From the NCBI RefSeq assembly GCF_022701255.1, contig NZ_CP031705.1:682001-746000 (forward strand): DNA of 64,000 nt, given 5' to 3'. The position numbers were made by a program, and so were the translations under genes. The notes beneath the pieces are model-generated. The model did not search any database, was not told where the DNA came from, and saw nothing but the letters and a program-made list of their open reading frames with translations. Below, one piece after another: positions 16,655 through 24,671 of this stretch (its first letter is position 1; each line of letters begins with the position of its first letter). The stretch comes from Microcoleus vaginatus HSN003 (GTDB lineage Bacteria; Cyanobacteriota; Cyanobacteriia; Cyanobacteriales; Microcoleaceae).

Positions 16655-16942
16655 TTAGTCTGCGGGAGCGAGGGAAACTAACAGAGTGATGTTGTCAACG
16701 CCGATGACATAAACCGTGTCTCCCGGTGTGAGGGTGATTTGGCGATCGCAACGTGCGGGCCACCAGCTACCTTGAAAGCGGACGCGACCTGTTTGATTCG
16801 GGTAAATCGATTCATCAACGACTGCTTCTTCGTTGAAGTAGTGGAAATTGGTGTTGACGTAATTTTTGATGAGCATATTGTTAGCGCCGCTGTATCCTGG
16901 GGTAGAGAAAATCGAGCCGAAAGCTTTTACTACGTTGAACAT
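16655..16942 (-). CDS. NfeD-like OB-fold protein, copy 2
   Basis: 95 residues from ATG 16942 (CAGGACT about 10 nt upstream; an in-frame extension to 16966 adds MKTTGLNI and is less likely). The C-terminal 60 residues differ from copy 1 at one or two positions only (CDR instead of CDG), while the N-terminal linker differs more ([20 protein letters not shown]). The same OB-fold motifs [13 protein letters not shown] and [13 protein letters not shown] are present. Each copy has its own upstream region with a shared block (GCATTTCCT...GGTTGA), so both are probably expressed. Confidence 0.83.
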   Translation of the reverse strand: MFNVVKAFGSIFSTPGYSGANNMLIKNYVNTNFHYFNEEAVVDESIYPNQTGRVRFQGSWWPARCDRQITLTPGDTVYVIGVDNITLLVSLAPAD

Positions 16943-17042
16943 GATATTTAGTCCTGTTGTTTTCAAATATATGGATGTGTAATTGTCGGTTTATGCTATT
17001 TGAGAGGCTGCATTTCCTCGGTTGAGATTGATTGATTGCCTT

Positions 17043-17875
17043 GATATTTCATTGTTCTTGCCTTCCGTCATTCTATCAGGATAAAAGACCAAGAATTTTT
17101 GAAATGTTGAGGGGATTTGAGAAGCGGTTGCGGGGAGTATAAATCCAGTAATTCCGAGGTATTGAATTAAGGATTTCATTGTTGAGCTGTTGGTGGGATT
17201 TGCCTCAAGGGTAGATGTTGTTAGCTACATTAGAGATTGACTGATTCCGCATTACTGCTGCTGTGAAAATGTTTTATTTTTGGGTTGAATTTTTGGGTTG
17301 AATTTTTTGATTGGGTTGTGACTCACTTGCTTTACATTTACTAATTTGCCAGGAGTCGAATATCTTTGGGGCGATCGCCAGTCCACTTTCCGAGTCTGGT
17401 ACTGGCACATGACACTCGCCAACCTGCAAACAACGATTTTGCAACGGTTTTGACCTACCTATCAGGCGTGTAGCTGTGCCAATTTAGCCAACTGGACTAC
17501 CGCGAACAGTGAATTATGAACTTACGCTGTCTCGATCGCCCAATCCGGAATATCCATACATATCTAGTCGGTGACTTACGCACCAAACCCCTAAAAACTC
17601 GTTTTCTGACACCCTGTGCGCCATTAGGGGCCCGTAAGCGCATCTATGATATAAGCAAGTAAACTTGGCAACTTACCCACCCTCCCCATGCGATATTGAT
17701 TTGTACCTACCTCTTTAGAAATAGAAAATAGGCGATCGAGACTTACGCAGATATCAGGAGGCGGTACGAGTTTTTGATCGATGCAGGTCGATCGCACCCT
17801 GTTATTCAATTATTGAACAGGTCGAACTTAAAATCCATTCATAAATTCAGAATCTTAAATTCATAAAAGTCATAA
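17043..17875. other. Intergenic region of about 830 bp, repeats and possible remnants
   Basis: No convincing gene. A minus-strand frame 16991-17179 begins with a signal-like stretch but has no family match and crosses the NfeD upstream repeat. Two sites with GACTTACGCA (about 17570 and 17740) are decayed ends of the 105-bp palindromic family; near 17620 the arm TTAGGGGCCCGTAAG is visible. Confidence 0.4.
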
Positions 17876-18346
17876 TTATAGACAACCTGCTTGATACTGC
17901 ATAATTGTTACAGGAATTCTGAATAAAGTTTTAGCTAATTGAGACAAACCGAACTTGAATTTAAGCGACTGCGGCAATTCTTGTACGGAAACTTCTACGA
18001 ACCCAAAGCGAGTATAAAATGATGCGAGCCGCTTTCCCAAACATTCTAAATATAGCGGTTCTGTAGCTTGTTGAATTAAATATTTTGTGAGGTAGCTTCC
18101 CAAACCTCGATCGCGCCAATCTTTCGCCACCACCAAACTGCCCAATTCTTGCGCGCCCGCAAAGTTCCGCAACTGCCCGCAAGCTGCCAATTTTCCCTCG
18201 CATTCGATTACCCAGAATTGCTGCCAGCGTAACTGAGTTGGATCGAGTCTTGCGCTCCACACTAACTTTCTAATTGATTTGATGTCTTGAGCTGAGGCCG
18301 GGCGGATAGTGCATTCAGACGGCAACGAAAAAAAACTTTCATTCAT
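17876..18346 (-). CDS. GNAT-family N-acetyltransferase
   Basis: 156 residues, one GNAT fold. It begins CTIRPASAQDIKSIRKLVWS (strand 1/helix 1); the acetyl-CoA binding loop is VVAKDWRDRGLGSYLTKYLI (R/Q-x-x-G-x-G/A as RDRGLGS); and the end is YLECLGKRLASFYTRFGFVEV, the typical FYxxxGF motif. The substrate is unknown. The C-terminal extension (LAKTLFRIPVTIMQYQAG) ends in a hydrophobic strand and is shared with many cyanobacterial GNAT proteins of this type. It stands alone. Confidence 0.88.
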   Translation of the reverse strand: MNESFFSLPSECTIRPASAQDIKSIRKLVWSARLDPTQLRWQQFWVIECEGKLAACGQLRNFAGAQELGSLVVAKDWRDRGLGSYLTKYLIQQATEPLYLECLGKRLASFYTRFGFVEVSVQELPQSLKFKFGLSQLAKTLFRIPVTIMQYQAGCL

Positions 18347-18414
18347 TATGATTCCATAAAATGAGCTTTAGTAAATTTATTCTTATTTTCAGAGTCGAGT
18401 TCCAGATGGTGTAT

Positions 18415-19056
18415 TTAAGTATAACTGCTGTCACTGGAAATTATACCAGCTAGCCGCTTCAAAATGCGAAAAACTTCGTAAAGTTCGTTGCCTGGACTGC
18501 CAATATCGAAAAGTTTAGATACGGCATACTGCGGTGTGCCTTGTTTGGTTACTTTGATAAATCGAAAGCTGCTGCCATTTGTCAGAAGACCAAAGGTTAC
18601 TTGTTTTGGACTGGGGTCATTCAGCATATAAAATAGTAACTGAGGAAGTCCAGCTTCAACGGAATATTGTGCTCGCTTCGCTTCGATCGCCACAACCCAA
18701 AAAGATTCAATTAAAAGCAGAACATCAATACTTCCTCTGACAAGTATACCTTCATCCACGGTGACAAGTTCCACCGATTTTTCTGCTTCTATATGAAACG
18801 GATTCAGGTATAAATCTGCTAAAAAGAGCAATGGAGCAAGTACCACCATTTTCACGGTATCTTCTATCATGGAGTGGTCGGCACTGTTAGTATAGCCAGC
18901 CTTTACTTTGTCTAGATATCGCTTTTCTTCATTAGTAATTTCTGGTAAATCGTCAATCCACTCCCGGAAGAATTGCTCGTCTTCACAAAGTTGGAAGTTA
19001 AATTTTGTTTTGACATCGTGCATGGTCAGTGTTTTTGCTTGAATGCTTTGTGTCAT
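18415..19056 (-). CDS. HsdR N-terminal-like PD-(D/E)XK protein
   Basis: 213 residues. The core reads ILVRGSIDVLLLIESFWVVA followed by IEAKRAQYSVEAGLPQLLFY, which places D (GSID), E and K (IEAKR) as in PD-(D/E)XK nucleases of the type I restriction R-subunit N-terminal group. The helicase part of HsdR is absent, and no HsdM or HsdS gene is adjacent, so it is a stand-alone family member, frequent in filamentous cyanobacteria. The start may be MHDVKTKF, eleven residues inside. The 3' region (FDIGSPGNELYEVFRILKRL) is typical. Nuclease activity is plausible but unproven. Confidence 0.75.
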   Translation of the reverse strand: MTQSIQAKTLTMHDVKTKFNFQLCEDEQFFREWIDDLPEITNEEKRYLDKVKAGYTNSADHSMIEDTVKMVVLAPLLFLADLYLNPFHIEAEKSVELVTVDEGILVRGSIDVLLLIESFWVVAIEAKRAQYSVEAGLPQLLFYMLNDPSPKQVTFGLLTNGSSFRFIKVTKQGTPQYAVSKLFDIGSPGNELYEVFRILKRLAGIISSDSSYT

Positions 19057-19099
19057 AGTTTTATGTAGCTATTTGCTGGTTGGTGTTGATTGTAGCATA

Positions 19100-20149
19100 T
19101 CAACTGTCGATCGCCTCCCACAAAACCTCCGCGCCAAACCTTACCGCATCGGTACAAGGCAATCCCGTTTCTGCTTGAACTTCAGCTATTGCTAACAGCG
19201 CATCTGCCTCATTTAAGTGATGAGTGTTGAGGGCGATCGCGCTCACTTTTCCCCCTGCAAAAGCACCCGCAGCAGCAGCTAACATTTCGTACAATTCGAC
19301 CACTTTTGATAACCTGGGAATCGATACGTGCGGGTGATTGCGAATGCTAGTTTGTCCGGCTCTGTGGGCTAAAATTAAGTGAGTTGGCTGCGAACCCCGC
19401 AACAGCGGCAGAGTCGCCGTCGAACCCGGATGCAATAGCGAACCTTGCCCTTCTACGTGCAGAATATCGCATTCAGAACCCAATTTTATAACCATTTGTT
19501 CGACAGCACCAGCCGCAAAATCAACTCGCACTGCATCCAAAGGAATGCCTTCATTTCCAATCATTAAACCCGTTTGACCGGTTGCCAAAAATTGGGAACG
19601 CAAACCCCGCTGTAAGCAAATGCGATTGAGTTCCAGACTGGTTGACATTTTGCCAACGCTCATATCTGTGCCGACGGTTAATACGCGGCGACAACTTAAT
19701 TTAGCAGCAGCAGCAGAGGCGATCGCACCGACAGATTTCGGTTCCTGACGCACGTCCCAAATCCATTGATTTTCGGTTAACGGAACTGTTACCAAAGGTG
19801 CAAGTTTCGCGTGCAAACCGTTGACAACTGACAAACCTGCTGCTACCGCTTGATTAATTTCTGGCAGCCATTCCCCAGGCAAAACACCCCCGGAAGGAGC
19901 GATACCAATTAGCAGAATATCCGGCGCAAATTGCAGTGCTTCTGCAACGGAAGCAACTATCGGTACTTGTTGAGCAAGGCCAGTTAATTCAGGTAAAGAT
20001 TGTCCTGCACATTGGCGGTCTATTACTGCCACAATTTGTGCTTCGCTGTAGCGCAAAAATGCTAAACCTGTTTTCCCGGAAGGGCCGAGAATTCCCTCGT
20101 GGAACAAGATAGCCACTTTGCCATTTTGGATGGGATAGTTTTTATTCAT
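19100..20149 (-). CDS. DUF1611 protein (DgcN-like, possible glutamate N-acetyltransferase)
   Basis: 350 residues from ATG 20149; an upstream in-frame extension of 32 residues looks non-native. The family pattern is clear: KVAILFHEGILGPSGKTGLA near the start, IGIAPSGGVLPGEW, a P-loop-like VGTDMSVGKMSTSLEL (about 160-173), and EGQGSLLHPG. DUF1611 includes DgcN, which in marine bacteria and haloarchaea acts with racemase DgcA in a D-glutamate catabolic route through N-acetylglutamate. The gene just upstream on the same strand (20308-21387) is an enolase-superfamily epimerase, the same pairing. Older annotation calls this family an NAD-dependent epimerase or EBNA-1-like protein; the D-glutamate role here is inferred. 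Confidence 0.8.
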   Translation of the reverse strand: MNKNYPIQNGKVAILFHEGILGPSGKTGLAFLRYSEAQIVAVIDRQCAGQSLPELTGLAQQVPIVASVAEALQFAPDILLIGIAPSGGVLPGEWLPEINQAVAAGLSVVNGLHAKLAPLVTVPLTENQWIWDVRQEPKSVGAIASAAAAKLSCRRVLTVGTDMSVGKMSTSLELNRICLQRGLRSQFLATGQTGLMIGNEGIPLDAVRVDFAAGAVEQMVIKLGSECDILHVEGQGSLLHPGSTATLPLLRGSQPTHLILAHRAGQTSIRNHPHVSIPRLSKVVELYEMLAAAAGAFAGGKVSAIALNTHHLNEADALLAIAEVQAETGLPCTDAVRFGAEVLWEAIDS

Positions 20150-20307
20150 TGATTCACTGTAAGTAGATGAAGCTTGAAAGTATATAAGCCCTGGACGCAC
20201 TGAGTGAAACTTTAGCTTTCGCGAGCCGAAGGAAAGCAATCGCAAAGTTTATGATAGCTTGATATTCTGTTACATGGTAAAGTTTATTTACGCCTACCTA
20301 CTTACTT

Positions 20308-21387
20308 CTATTCTACAATCTCAACTCGCCGCACTCCCAATCCCGATCGCCCGTTTGGCAGCAAACACCCATTTTCGACGATCGCACCGGTGAAAGGATC
20401 GTCTAATAAATTTAAGTGACTGTCCAAATCCAAATAGTCAGCTAGCGGTGAAAGTTGTGCTGCTGCTGTATTTGCGATCGCGCTATCTGAATAGCAGCCG
20501 AACATTACTTGCAAGTTGCAGGCTTTTGCTGTGTGAATCATCCGCATAGCTTCTGTCAATCCGCCTGACTTCATCATTTTGATATTGATGCCGTGGACGC
20601 AGTGCGCTAACTTGGGTATATCGGAACTATTAAAGCAACTTTCATCAGCAAAAATTGGCAGAGGCGATTGACGGTACAGTTCTGAGAATTCATCCATATC
20701 GGCGACGGGTGAAAGCGGCTGTTCGACATAATTTATCTTGTATTTTTCCAGCCAGCGACACATTTCGATCGCGCTGGTCAAACTCCAACCGCCGTTAGCA
20801 TCTACACTGATTTTAATGTTAGCTGGTGCTTCGTCTAGCACTGCTATTAACATAGCTTTGTCGGCTGCGATTCCTGCGGGATTTCCTAATTTAACTTTGA
20901 CGGCGCGGTATTTGATGCTTGCTGGATCTGTCGCATCTTTACCAAACCAATCGCGCACTCTTTCTCTTGCACCAGACGGCGAATTAATGCCGATTGTGAC
21001 CGAGGTGGGGACGATGCGCGATCGATCTAATCCCCACATTTTCCACAGCGGCAAGCCTGCTTTTTTGCCCAGCCAGTCGTGCATTGCCATGTCTATGCCG
21101 GCGCGGGCGGCTGAGGGTAACTTGACCTCTGTTAATACTTGTTCGATTTTTTGGCGATCGAACGGAGTAAACTTTTCTAGCAGCGGTGCAACTTCCTGCA
21201 ATGCAGCTAGCAGAATTTCGGTACTTTGGGGCCGAGAACCTGTGGAAAACGGCGATGCTTCTCCCCAGCCTTCGATGCCTTCGTGTGCTAATTTTACCCA
21301 TAAATTGGTACTTTGGGCTGTTGTACCGCGGCTGATGGTAAGCGCAAACCGCTTGCGGACAGTGAAGGTTTCAATTTGAAGGTGCAT
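20308..21387 (-). CDS. Dipeptide epimerase / N-acetylglutamate racemase (enolase superfamily)
   Basis: 359 residues, full length. The muconate-lactonizing subgroup machinery is complete: catalytic K164-x-K166 in AVKVKLG, metal ligands D196 (SVDANGGW), E222 (YVEQPL) and D248 (FADESC), and the opposite catalytic K270 (INIKMMKSGG). D320-x-D322 in YLDLDSHL is the DxD that binds the substrate ammonium in L-Ala-D/L-Glu epimerases, which favours dipeptide substrates and murein peptide recycling. Pairing with the DUF1611 gene downstream (159-bp gap) instead suggests the DgcA role. Either way it interconverts alpha-carbon stereochemistry at a glutamate. Confidence 0.88.
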   Translation of the reverse strand: MHLQIETFTVRKRFALTISRGTTAQSTNLWVKLAHEGIEGWGEASPFSTGSRPQSTEILLAALQEVAPLLEKFTPFDRQKIEQVLTEVKLPSAARAGIDMAMHDWLGKKAGLPLWKMWGLDRSRIVPTSVTIGINSPSGARERVRDWFGKDATDPASIKYRAVKVKLGNPAGIAADKAMLIAVLDEAPANIKISVDANGGWSLTSAIEMCRWLEKYKINYVEQPLSPVADMDEFSELYRQSPLPIFADESCFNSSDIPKLAHCVHGINIKMMKSGGLTEAMRMIHTAKACNLQVMFGCYSDSAIANTAAAQLSPLADYLDLDSHLNLLDDPFTGAIVENGCLLPNGRSGLGVRRVEIVE

Positions 21388-21508
21388 TGTCAGTGATTGG
21401 TGATTTTTTGTAGATAAAAATCCGAGGTGGCGGATTGCGCCGCTCTTGCGATTTTTGACTTTTTACTTTATAGTTTGATTTTGCTTGTTCTAGTTTATCA
21501 AAAAGTTG

Positions 21509-22222
21509 ATGAAATTCGTGATTTCTGTTTCGCCGAAGAGAGTTGCTTTCTCTCTGAGCATTTGGGGGCTCTTCTTTGCTGTTGCTGGTTGCAGCGTACA
21601 AGTTCTGCGGTACGGTTTCAACTATCAAGAACGCTGGATTAGTTTATTTAATTTAAACACATAAATAAATTCTCCTTCGTGGTACTCGTCATTTACTTTG
21701 CTGTTTTGCGCGATTTGGCTAGGTATTATTGCTACTGCTAAGAAGAAGCAGGGCGATCGCTATTTTGGGCACTGGAAAGCGCTGGGGTTCATGTTTGTAT
21801 TTTTTTGTTTAGATGAAATCTTGAGTTTGCACGAAATATTAATTATTAACGACTTGCGAAAAGCACTGCATTTAGGAGGATTTTTTTACTTCATTTGGGT
21901 AATTCCGGGGGCGCTTTTTGTTGTGGTTACTGGGCTGGCTTATCTCAAGTTTCTCCTGCACCTACCCCGGAAAACAAGGGATTGTTTTTTACTGGCAGGC
22001 AGTATATATGTCGGTGGAGCACTTGGCATGGAAATGGTTACTGGCTATTATGCAGATGCGGTAGGTCAGCGAAACTTGATGTACGGTTTGATGACTTCTA
22101 TTGAGGAAATTATGGAAATGGTAGGGGTGATCGTATTTATTTACGCCCTGCTGTCTTACATCGGTGCCTATCTTGAAAATATTGATTTGCGGTTGAAGAT
22201 AGTGGAGAATCAAGATAGGTAA
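21509..22222 (+). pseudogene. Cyanobacterial multi-helix membrane protein gene with premature stop
   Basis: From ATG 21509 the frame reads a first membrane helix (VAFSLSIWGLFFAVAGC), QVLRYGFNYQERWISLFNLN, then TAA at 21662, and continues without a shift as INSPSWYSSFTLLFCAIWLG and five more hydrophobic stretches to 22222. The two parts form one coherent protein of about 237 residues (FNLNTE-INxPSWYSSF is the usual pattern for this family, so the stop replaces a probable Glu). The later part could still be read from TTG 21698. It is either a young pseudogene or a read error; sequence on both sides is otherwise intact. Confidence 0.7.
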
Positions 22223-22270
22223 AGCTGACGATGTGCCAAGATTATTAGGGCGGTTGAAATCGAAGACATT

Positions 22271-22717
22271 ATGACTATCTACTTTTACAGCACTCGCAGC
22301 GAATACGGCTGTTTTTCTAACTTTTCCTCTCACGGATTTGAGTTAGACGGAGAATATTGGGCCACTACAGAACATTATTTTCAAGCACAAAAGTTTCCCA
22401 AAACGGCTCATTGCGACCAAATTCGCCAAGCAAAAACGCCGAAAGATGCCGCAAAAATGGGGCGCGATCGCTCTCGTCCCCTCCGCAAAGATTGGGAAGA
22501 AGTAAAAGATGATATCATGGGAAAAGCCGTACTCCGCAAATTTGAAACTCATCCCGAAATTAGAGAAATTTTACTAGCTACTGGCGATGAGGAAATAGTC
22601 GAAAATTCCCCTATTGATTACTATTGGGGTTGCGGTAAAGATGGCAGCGGCAAAAATATGTTGGGCCAGATTTTAATGGAAGTAAGGGAAATATTGCGAA
22701 AACGCACGTCAGAGTAA
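22271..22717 (+). CDS. NADAR (YbiA/DUF1768) family protein
   Basis: 148 residues, the length of a single-domain NADAR protein. Signature segments are EYGCFSNFSSHGFELDGEYW, TTEHYFQAQKF, AAKMGRDRSRPLRKDWE, VLRKFETHPEIREILLATGD and YYWGCGKDGSGKNMLGQILM. NADAR proteins include N-glycosidases acting on ribosylated or ADP-ribosylated compounds; YbiA-type members act on riboflavin intermediates, others remove ADP-ribose from guanine. Which applies here cannot be told. No DNA ADP-ribosyltransferase gene lies next to it, so a toxin-linked antitoxin role is not supported locally. It follows a disrupted membrane gene on the same strand. Confidence 0.92.
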   Translation: MTIYFYSTRSEYGCFSNFSSHGFELDGEYWATTEHYFQAQKFPKTAHCDQIRQAKTPKDAAKMGRDRSRPLRKDWEEVKDDIMGKAVLRKFETHPEIREILLATGDEEIVENSPIDYYWGCGKDGSGKNMLGQILMEVREILRKRTSE

Positions 22718-22744
22718 AACAGAACTTAAATTTCCCAAACTAAA

Positions 22745-22772
22745 GCAGGACTTATTTAATCCTAAGTCCTGC
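22745..22772 (+). terminator. Hairpin GCAGGACTTA/TAAGTCCTGC after the NADAR gene
   Basis: Perfect 10-bp arms with an 8-nt loop, 27 bp after the NADAR stop codon. No U-tract follows. The arm contains GGACTTA, which also ends the 105-bp element family, so it may be a remnant used as a terminator. Confidence 0.45.
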
Positions 22773-23170
22773 AATGCTCCTAAGCGAGCATTTCCTCAAC
22801 TTTTTTAAACACTGAACTCAAAAATCGGTCTGAGCAACTGTCAAAACCTGTGCCAATCTCGTCAGGCTGTTCTAGTAGAGGGTTTAGCCTCTCCTCAGAG
22901 ACTGCGAAGCAGGGGAAACGGTAAAAACCCTGCACCACTTTTTTTGTTTTAACAACTACTCTCAACCGGAATTAACTTTTATGGTCGCAAGTACAGCTTT
23001 GTTAGCCAGTCGCCTCCCGGACACCGTTCCCCTGAGGTTGGCGATTCACAGGTAAAACAGCAAAACACCTGTTCTGGTTAAAGTTTGTTTTTTATTTATG
23101 CTGTATCTTTCTATTGTGTACGATTTGTGGAAAGTGTCAGCACTCCTACAGAATTCTTTACATTTGTGAT
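22773..23170. other. Intergenic, about 400 bp
   Basis: A 61-codon minus frame (22780-22965) and a 24-codon plus frame (ATG 22981) are present; neither has a ribosome-binding site, a family match, or a coding-like neighbour. I see no RNA gene. The block may be decayed mobile DNA. Confidence 0.3.
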
Positions 23171-23875
23171 TTATTTGGAGACAATCGCGCCACTCTGCCG
23201 CAGTTGCTGTTGAATTCTATTAAATTCTTTCTGTTCTGCGTTTAGCAAAGTATTGTCGATCGGCGATCGCATATCCCATTGCAATTCGGACAATAACAAC
23301 AAACAGCCAGCCATAATTATTCCTGTGGTTAGATATTGCCAAGGTGCAACAAAACTTAATAGAGGGATGCTAAATAAATGAGTTAGTCCAATCAGGAGAA
23401 AAGTGCGCGATCGCAAACCTAATCCCGTCAACAAATAGCCGATCGCGCTCAACCCCAACCACAAATCGCAAAGGTGCAGCAACAAACTTCCCCAACCGGC
23501 AAAAATACTGCAATCGGTCAGAACCAAACCAGTTATCATCAAAATCGCCCAACAGTAAAGAATCCAGCTAACTCGCTCGACTCTTACCCAAAACAAAGTC
23601 AAAACGGCCATTGCCACAGTGCCAATTAGAGTCAAAGTTGACCACAGAATCGCCTGAAAGCTCCAACTGATGGGGAAAAACTGAGCCGTAAAAAAAATCC
23701 CCCCTGTCACCAAACCCCAAAGCAGAAAAGTTTGGTCGATGCGGGTATAAAATCCTGAGAAAAGAGTAATATTTCCAATTTGCCAGCGGAGTTGCAACAG
23801 GCCTGCGCGGTCTTGTACGTCGAGATGTTCCTGTTTGCAGCGGATTAGGGGTTCGGAGGCGTTGAAAAAGGTCAT
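23171..23875 (-). CDS. Conserved cyanobacterial membrane protein of unknown function
   Basis: 234 residues with seven or so hydrophobic helices between residues 45 and 205 (FLLWGLVTGGIFFTAQFF; ILWSTLTLIGTVAMAVLTLF; ILYCWAILMITGLVL; LWLGLSAIGYLLTGLGL; FLLIGLTHLFSIPLL; TTGIIMAGCLLLL). The N terminus (ASEPLIRCKQEHLDVQDRAG) and the C-terminal helix (AEQKEFNRIQQQLRQSGAI) are soluble. No catalytic motif is visible and no family name comes to mind, though the composition and order of helices look like a conserved cyanobacterial hypothetical. It stands alone. Confidence 0.7.
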   Translation of the reverse strand: MTFFNASEPLIRCKQEHLDVQDRAGLLQLRWQIGNITLFSGFYTRIDQTFLLWGLVTGGIFFTAQFFPISWSFQAILWSTLTLIGTVAMAVLTLFWVRVERVSWILYCWAILMITGLVLTDCSIFAGWGSLLLHLCDLWLGLSAIGYLLTGLGLRSRTFLLIGLTHLFSIPLLSFVAPWQYLTTGIIMAGCLLLLSELQWDMRSPIDNTLLNAEQKEFNRIQQQLRQSGAIVSK

Positions 23876-24020
23876 CCAGTGTTGGGGAAAGTATGAAGTT
23901 TTGTGTATTCTAACAAGTCTTAAGGAATATTTTTCAGATTTTTTCTTGTTCCCCGGCTCAGCCTGAGGAGGTAGATTTGGAGGCTCTGCTTGCTGTTTTC
24001 CTCAGCGACCGAAGAGGCTG

Positions 24021-24053
24021 AAGGCTGCGTTAAACTTAAACTAACGCAGCCTT
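24021..24053. terminator. Perfect hairpin AAGGCTGCGTTA/TAACGCAGCCTT
   Basis: 12-bp arms, 9-nt loop, 12 bp downstream of the stop of the small HTH gene on the minus strand. A 64-codon minus-strand frame runs through it and is therefore dismissed. Likely acts as a 3' hairpin for that gene; no U-tract follows. Confidence 0.5.
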
Positions 24054-24064
24054 GAGGTTTGAGT

Positions 24065-24334
24065 TCAAGCAAGTCTCCAATTCTTATCTTTTGGAGAATA
24101 AATGAAGGCAACATTCACAAGAATTGAGCCATCTTTTTTGCCTGTAGAGTAAATTTGCCACGTACCTGTGGGAACCTGCCGCAGATACGGTTTATTTTTC
24201 TTTAGCCGATCGTAGATTGAGCTTTTTGAGCGTTGTACTAATTCGGCGGCACGTTCAACAGTGCAGCCAATTTCCACCGAAACTGCGATCGGCTGGGTGA
24301 ACAGATTGAGCTGTTCGCTGTTATAATTAGTCAT
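24065..24334 (-). CDS. Small HTH-like protein divergent from the P-loop/TPR gene
   Basis: 89 residues from ATG 24334, chosen because CAGGAT lies about 10 nt upstream (an in-frame extension to 24370 adds 12 residues). The centre, CTVERAAELVQRSKSSIYDRLKK, reads as a helix-turn-helix of the excisionase/MerR-like type, followed by a small beta part (TGTWQIYSTGKKDGSILV). The family is not recognised. It lies head to head with the 24668 gene across about 330 bp, so autoregulation or control of that gene is possible. Confidence 0.5.
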   Translation of the reverse strand: MTNYNSEQLNLFTQPIAVSVEIGCTVERAAELVQRSKSSIYDRLKKNKPYLRQVPTGTWQIYSTGKKDGSILVNVAFIYSPKDKNWRLA

Positions 24335-24608
24335 GAGAAATCCTGGGTCTATATAGACCATAAACAACATAAGAGTGCTACTGGTTGCAGCCAGTGGCTC
24401 CCGAAAACTGATAAGCGATCGAAAGCGTCTCTAGTACCACCTAGGGGCGCTTGTTTGCTTGTTAAGGCAGTCTAACACTGCTTTTTAAAATTTACAACAA
24501 AATCACCTATATTTTCTTCTATGTGTACAACAAAAACAACGTATATTGTGCAAACGTATGGTAGAATTAGACGTATAAAGTTTAAAAACCTTGTCTAACA
24601 AGCATTTC

Positions 24609-24671
24609 ATGGAAAACGAATCCACCAAAATTTCTCGTTCCCAGTTACTATCGAGGGGGTTGACAGTATGA
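24609..24671 (+). promoter_or_regulatory. 20-codon upstream ORF overlapping the start of the P-loop/TPR gene
   Basis: ATG 24609 starts MENESTKISRSQLLSRGLTV and ends at TGA 24669-24671, overlapping the ATG at 24668 in the ATGA arrangement typical of coupled translation. Its codons for RGL (AGGGGGTTG) contain the GAGGGGG ribosome-binding site of the large gene. It could be a leader peptide that sets translation of the 1056-residue protein. Short length makes chance possible. Confidence 0.35.

Larger units (their letters stand above)
16256..17040. repeat. Tandem duplication of the NfeD-like gene with its leader
   Basis: The unit is about 400 bp. Coding parts are nearly identical, and the regions 5' of both genes share GCATTTCCT followed by GGTTGAAATTGATT or GGTTGAGATTGATT. 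The shared upstream block shows the duplication took in the promoter or leader. Confidence 0.7.

Noticed and set aside
16991-17179. 62-codon minus frame with signal-like start
   Set aside because: Crosses the duplicated NfeD upstream block, has no family match or ribosome-binding site.
20738-21379. 213-codon plus frame
   Set aside because: Antisense of the dipeptide-epimerase gene, whose motifs are complete.
22780-22965. 61-codon minus frame
   Set aside because: No recognisable family or start signal; may be decayed mobile DNA.
23920-24114. 64-codon minus frame
   Set aside because: Contains a perfect 24021-24053 hairpin and overlaps the likelier HTH gene.
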